A stretch of DNA of 64,000 bases from positions 8,757,511 to 8,821,510 of the forward strand of contig NC_080723.1 in assembly GCF_019097595.1 (NCBI RefSeq), read 5' to 3'. Below the pieces are notes generated by a model. That model searched no databases and was not told the DNA's origin. It saw only the letters and a list, made by a program, of their open reading frames with translations. Positions 60,141 to 64,000 of the stretch are shown here, piece by piece (the first letter of the stretch is position 1; every line of letters starts with the position of its first letter). The position numbers were made by a program, and so were the translations under genes. This stretch comes from Hemibagrus wyckioides (lineage: Eukaryota > Chordata > Actinopteri > Siluriformes > Bagridae).

Positions 60141-63100
60141 GGCAGCTCAGTAATAATGCTCTTGAAATACACGATACGCTTTGTCACTATCCTGGAAATA
60201 TTATTCTGTGTTTCATTTCACCTTTCGGCTGATGTGTTGTAGATACGGCCTACAGCTGTGACCCGAGGATAAAGAAGTTTAAAGAGGAGGAGAAAGCCAG
60301 GAAGGAATCGGAGAAGAAGGCCAAAGCCGAAGCCAAAAAGAAGGAGCAAGAGGAAAAGGAGCGGGTCAGTTCTACTGAACATCTGACTCTTATCAAGCCA
60401 TGAAGAGATTTTAATCTTGTAAATAATTGTTTCAGGAATGTTGTCAGTTGATTGTCTTGGGCTTGTATGGGATTGTTTTTCTGGGAGGAGAATGGATGAA
60501 GGTTATCAGCGTGTAGAAAATGTGAGAATGTTTAGACTCGGGTCTATTTGTGAGTATGAAATGTCAGTTTAACGAAATGTGAGTGTTTTGCTGGACTTCA
60601 GGCTCGACAGGCGGAGATGGAAGCGGCTCGGTTGGCCAGAGAGAAGGAGGAAGAGGAGGCCAAGCAGGTGGCCCAGCAGGCCAAGAAAGAGAAAGAGGCG
60701 CAGAAGAAAGCGATCAAGAAAGAGAGACAGAAACTCAGGACAACGTGCAAGGTTTGAAAAACTCTGCTTTGTATCTTGTATCACACAAACTACTGATTGT
60801 GAACCTCAATAATGAAAAAAGTTTGCCCTTCATAAACAACATGGCCACCACATGCCAATCAGGTCTATCCAGGACGAGTCTGATTAACATGGATTCTCAC
60901 GATTATTTAAAAATCATGGCTGCCATCAGTCACTTAGATTTCTGCAAGGTGTATATTGAGCTATAGACATGAAATTTGGCCAGAAGGGGGCACTATAATG
61001 AACATTTCTCTGAATCTTTGTTTCTCTTGATACTTTAGCTGAAACTATTAAAATTAGCCCACTCAAATATACAAATATACTTAGCATAACAAGTCCTACT
61101 TTTGCAAGCTGGTCCCAGGATTTCTCCAGGATCTTCTCTCACTCACTTTCAGTAGTTGCTTTAGCCTGGTCAGGGTCACAGTGAAGCTGTGAGATTCTGA
61201 GGTTAGGGGTGTGGTCACATGTAGGGGCTGTAATGACTTTTAACTGATTTCTAATGACGAGCGAATTGATCAGACTGGGGGGGGTGTTTGTGAAGGGTGC
61301 TTGGACCTTGCAGATTAAAGTGTTTTGTCATCATAGGAGCATTAACTAGTCTTCTGTTTTTCTAGAACTGTAATTACTTTGTGGATAGCGAGGCGGAGAG
61401 CGTGAAGATGATGGAAGACGTGGAGAAGTTATGCGATCGACTAGAGCTTCTGAGGTAGCGCTCCGTTTTCTAACATCCTTTGTGTTGGAGAGATTTGTTT
61501 CTTTTCCTAGCGGATGCGGCGGTCTGAGATATAATTGATTCGCTTTTACTTTCCTTCTCCAGCTTACAGACGTTAAATGAGCTTTTAGCTTCAGGCAGCA
61601 AGGAGGAGAGCAGAGCTGCCATAGAAAAACAGGTAAGCCCTGAACAGAGGAGAACAAAAATGTTGTTTGATTATTACCTTACTTTCTTTACTTAAGACAT
61701 TTCAAGTTAATGACTTAGAGACAGATTAATGTAGGGTTTATTTACTGTATCAGTGGGTCAAAAGGCTTCAACCTGAACTTGAACTCTCGTTTTGGTCTAC
61801 ATGTTTCTCACTTTTTGCCTCTTCCTCCTGACAAAACTTCTGTAACTCGGTCAGGCTTTTGGGCCTTTTTGCTCAGTTCAGTCCACAAATTTTATTTGGG
61901 ATTCAGGTCAGGACTTTGTGATGGCCGCTTCAATGCTTTTACTTTGATGTCTTTTATCACAGTGGAGGTTTGCTTAAGATTGTTGTCCTGCTAAAAACTC
62001 ATTTGTGACCAACTTTCTAGCTGATGTCCAGAGATGCTGCTTCAGTATTTCTAGATAAGTCTCCTTCCTCATGATGTCCTCTATTCTATAAAGTGTATCA
62101 GTCTCTTTTCCAGTGATACACCTACACAGGATGCTGCCACCACTGTGCTTCACAGATTAAAAGCCTCCCCCTCTTCCTCCATACATAGCACTAATCATTA
62201 AGGCCAGATCCACTTGATTTTGGTTTCCTTTGAGCAGACAACACTCCTCCACATGCCTGGTGATCACCTGCAACCGGCTGATGGCTGATGTCATGTCGTG
62301 ACTGAGTTGATTGTGTCTACAGGAGTGCTCAAAAAATAACTCCAAATTATGAAAATGGGCCAATCAGAGGCTTCTAAAAGACATTGCATATGTTACTGAA
62401 ATCTGAGAGGTCACTCAGCTTGGTGCATGCAAAGAGACACTCAGCTTGGTGCATGCAAATTTTTGTCCCACTAGAGTTCTGATGTAGTGTAATGAATCTG
62501 TTTTGAAATGATGTCTGATGTGAAAAAAGTTGACACTGTAATTGACTAATCAAAAGAAATGTACAGTACTGTAACCTGAAATGTGTGGAGTTGTGAAAAT
62601 CTGAGATTGAAAACCTTTAGCCTCTGTGAACTTTCAGCCTCAACTGTAATACGGGTTTCACTATGAGTGTGTGTGGCGTAGGTGCAGGAAGTGAACGCGC
62701 AACTGCAGCGTGAGCGAGAGGCTGAGGTCAGGGCGCAGCAGGCAGCACGCAGCTCGGAAAACGCCAACGCCGGAAGCGGAATAAGCAAAGGCTGGAACGA
62801 GGAGGATCTCCAACTGCTTATCAAAGCCGTTAACCTGTTTCCTGCTGGCACCAATGCCAGGTTAGATCCGTAAACACACCATCAATCGTACAGTCCTGTT
62901 GTGGTGGTGGTATTGTTGTTCCAGTGTGTAATAGTTGAGATCTTTCCTGTCCTGTAGATGGGAAGTAATCGCCAACTACATGAACTTGCACTCAGGTAGT
63001 GGCATCAAAAGAACCGCCAAAGATGTCATCAATAAAGCTAAGACTCTCCAAAAACTCGGTGAGTTCCGATCACTGGATTGATGATGATGATGATTGAAGA

Positions 63101-63976
63101 GCAGATTATTTAATGCTTTTTTCTACCTCCAGACCCTCACCAAAAGGAAGAAGTGAACAAAAAGGCTTTTGAGAAATTTAAGAAAGAGCATTCTGTCGTT
63201 CCTCCGACTGTAGACAACGCCGTGCCTTCTGAGCGCTTTGAAGGCGAGTTTCTTCTCAAACTCAACTCCTGAGTCCTTTATGGCACCAGGTGTGGTGTCT
63301 CTAGTACATCAGGGTGGTTTCAGTGTGTTTGTTTCTCAGCGTTGTTTGTGTGTATTTGTGTATGGAGAACACAATACAATGTGACTCACCATTTTATTAT
63401 TGTTTTAATTAATATGGTTTAATTATGTGCATTAAGGCTCATCTCTTCTGTATCTCACAACCTTCTGCTTACATTACTTACTGAATGGGTGCAGACCCGA
63501 GTATACCAGCTGTGTTCGCAATCACATGCTCCACCCGATCCGATTCACATTAATGTTTTATCATGTGAATCGGGATCCGTTTCTGACCAAACAGCTGATG
63601 TTTATAAACACTGTACGTTAAGTTAATATCATTTACTCTCTCATTAGGTTCAGGCAGTGACACTAATCCTGCTCCCTGGACTACGGAGGAGCAAAAGCTC
63701 CTGGAGCAGGCACTGAAGACCTACCCTGTTAACACACCTGAGAGGTGGGACAAAATCGCTGCCACTGTGCCTGGACGTACCAAGAAAGACTGTATGAAGA
63801 GATACAAGGTAAGCTCTCCACATTAGAGCAAGACTGAATGCGTCATGTCATTGAGCACTGTATTATAATGCCCCATTATGACGATCTGTCCTTTCTGTCC
63901 GTCGCAGGAATTAGTGGAAATGATTAAAGCCAAGAAAGCTGCCCAGGAACAAGTTGCTGCTAAGAGTAAAAAATGA
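52391..63976 (+). CDS. dnajc2: DnaJ homologue subfamily C member 2 (zuotin/MPP11/ZRF1)
   Basis: Exons: 52391-52445, 54887-55077, 55657-55732, 55847-55945, 56041-56182, 58588-58668, 59192-59257, 59352-59443, 60243-60364, 60602-60751, 61366-61454, 61563-61632, 62682-62860, 62958-63058, 63133-63243, 63648-63808, 63908-63976. All are in phase, giving 617 aa (human about 621). The [11 protein letters not shown] block leads to an acidic stretch, then a J domain with HPD at 116-118. A charged coiled-coil region follows (about 255-360, [17 protein letters not shown]). Two SANT/Myb-like domains end the protein (about 450-503, [14 protein letters not shown]; about 546-600, [14 protein letters not shown]). 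The protein is known as the ribosome-associated J partner of Hsp70L1 and as a histone H2A-ubiquitin binder in chromatin. Intron 15 uses a GC donor. An in-frame ATG at 52367 would add 8 residues; 52391 has better context (A at -3) and an N-terminal length closer to human. Confidence 0.95.
53577..53725. repeat. (CTAT)n and (CT)n microsatellites
   Basis: About 75 bp of CTAT repeats is followed by CT repeats in dnajc2 intron 1. Confidence 0.95.
53765..54790 (-). mobile_element. 5'-truncated LINE with reverse-transcriptase relic
   Basis: On the minus strand, [15 protein letters not shown] is followed by [10 protein letters not shown], the non-LTR reverse-transcriptase core in which the usual Tyr of YADD is Asn. 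Further 3' are [19 protein letters not shown] and RSELGQYP, the C-terminal part of the same ORF in a disrupted frame. The 3' end near 53765 has CCAATAAAGCCCATATG, a LINE-like terminus. It lies antisense to dnajc2 in intron 1. Confidence 0.78.
55412..55618. repeat. 200-bp polypyrimidine CT/CCCT tract
   Basis: An almost pure CTCTCTCTCCCT array ends about 38 bases before the dnajc2 exon 3 acceptor (55655-55656). Mirror-symmetric homopurine/homopyrimidine DNA of this kind can form triplex structures. The Arg/Glu frame on the other strand is an artefact. Confidence 0.93.
56499..56541. repeat. (CATA)n microsatellite
   Basis: About ten CATA units abut the left end of the Tc1-like element at 56551. 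Confidence 0.95.
56551..58165 (-). mobile_element. Tc1-like transposon with long inverted repeats in dnajc2 intron 5
   Basis: The ends begin CCTGACAAAAGTCTTGTCGC on both sides (left 56555 onwards; right, reversed, ending at 58162). They stay complementary for about 210 bp (56555-56770 and 57948-58162). Inside each long repeat a second copy of ACAAAAGTCTTGTCAC occurs (near 56756 and 57956), the IR/DR layout of two transposase sites per end. A broken transposase lies between them on the minus strand. Microsatellites border both ends, hiding the TA target site. Confidence 0.88.
56824..57818 (-). pseudogene. Tc1-like transposase pseudogene
   Basis: The ATG complement is at 57818. The first frame has a helix-turn-helix region ([20 protein letters not shown]), a GRPRK linker and [12 protein letters not shown]. 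It loses phase around 57345-57360 and the second frame ([10 protein letters not shown]...) carries LQQDGTPSH and NIIEHVWG. The catalytic block that normally reads SDES is SNES here, so the first catalytic Asp is Asn. I count 32 residues between the second Asp and the Glu, not the usual 34. With a frameshift and a mutated triad residue this copy should be inactive. Confidence 0.85.
58164..58237. repeat. (TG)n(TA)n microsatellite
   Basis: About 20 bp of TG then about 55 bp of TA repeats, starting at the right edge of the Tc1-like element. Confidence 0.95.
59638..59975. repeat. 21-bp minisatellite in dnajc2 intron 8
   Basis: About 16 tandem copies of GATTCAGTAGCTGCTGCATTT and variants (GTGCCT, GTAACTACT) lie between exons 8 and 9. 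Because the unit is 21 bp, one frame stays open throughout and would read as a 7-residue repeat ([14 protein letters not shown]), but no splice site or ATG supports translation. Confidence 0.93.
61755..62520 (-). mobile_element. Degraded Tc1 element related to the salmonid/zebrafish Tdr1-type group
   Basis: Plus-strand wording such as CCACAAATTTTATTTGGGAT, CAGGACTTTGTGATGGCCGC, CATGATGTCCTCTATTCTAT and GGATGCTGCCACCACTGTGC, then CTTCACAG, follows a minus-strand Tc1 transposase gene of the type well known from salmonids and zebrafish. The outer part ends near TCAGCTTGGTGCATGCAAA. It is riddled with indels and lacks coding potential. It sits antisense in dnajc2 intron 12. Confidence 0.72.
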
Positions 63977-64000
63977 CAGCAAAAAGCGCAAGAAACAACC

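Noticed and set aside
60568..60812. Frames overlapping dnajc2 exon 10 on both strands
   Set aside because: They are shadows of the Glu/Lys-rich coiled-coil exon.

Overview
The window is nuclear DNA from a vertebrate, and every recognisable gene and repeat family points to a teleost fish. Coding information is split into many short exons with GT-AG introns. The proteins are vertebrate orthologues (dennd5b, pkp2, nudt4, dnajc2). The intergenic and intronic DNA is crowded with Tc1/mariner elements, tRNA-derived SINEs, L2/RTE-like LINE fragments, MITE-like elements and long microsatellites, a mix typical of fish genomes. The species cannot be fixed from the sequence alone.

Layout from left to right. 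At 1-6889 there is probably the first intron of a minus-strand dennd5b gene, with only repeats visible. Its first coding exon is 6890-6986, inside a CpG-rich promoter region reaching to about 7400. From 7400 to 10906 is a repeat-rich divergent intergenic region. pkp2 (plakophilin 2) is on the plus strand at 10907-26258, with 13 coding exons and a predicted 781 aa product. From 26259 to about 38030 is a gene-poor stretch holding SINE, Tc1 and L2 relics. nudt4 (diphosphoinositol polyphosphate phosphohydrolase) is on the plus strand at 38407-47103, with 5 coding exons and 173 aa, a TATA box near 38030 and a probable long 3' UTR ending near 50455. dnajc2 (zuotin-related J-domain/SANT protein) is on the plus strand at 52391-63976, with 17 coding exons and 617 aa; its stop codon lies 24 bases before the window end.

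The genes do not form a pathway. PKP2 is a desmosomal armadillo protein, DENND5 proteins are Rab GEFs, NUDT4 hydrolyses inositol pyrophosphates and DNAJC2 is a ribosome-associated co-chaperone and chromatin factor. In human, PKP2 and DENND5B both lie on 12p11, so their adjacency here looks like retained synteny.

I found no sign of a wholly new multi-gene system. The most notable items are two foldback (inverted-duplication) Tc1 derivatives inside transcribed introns, a near-intact Tc1 copy broken by a small deletion, a second Tc1-like copy with roughly 200 bp terminal inverted repeats and a mutated catalytic residue, a GC-AG intron in dnajc2, a LINE insertion with a 15 bp target-site duplication, a 21 bp minisatellite with an open frame, and a MITE-like element just upstream of the nudt4 TATA box.
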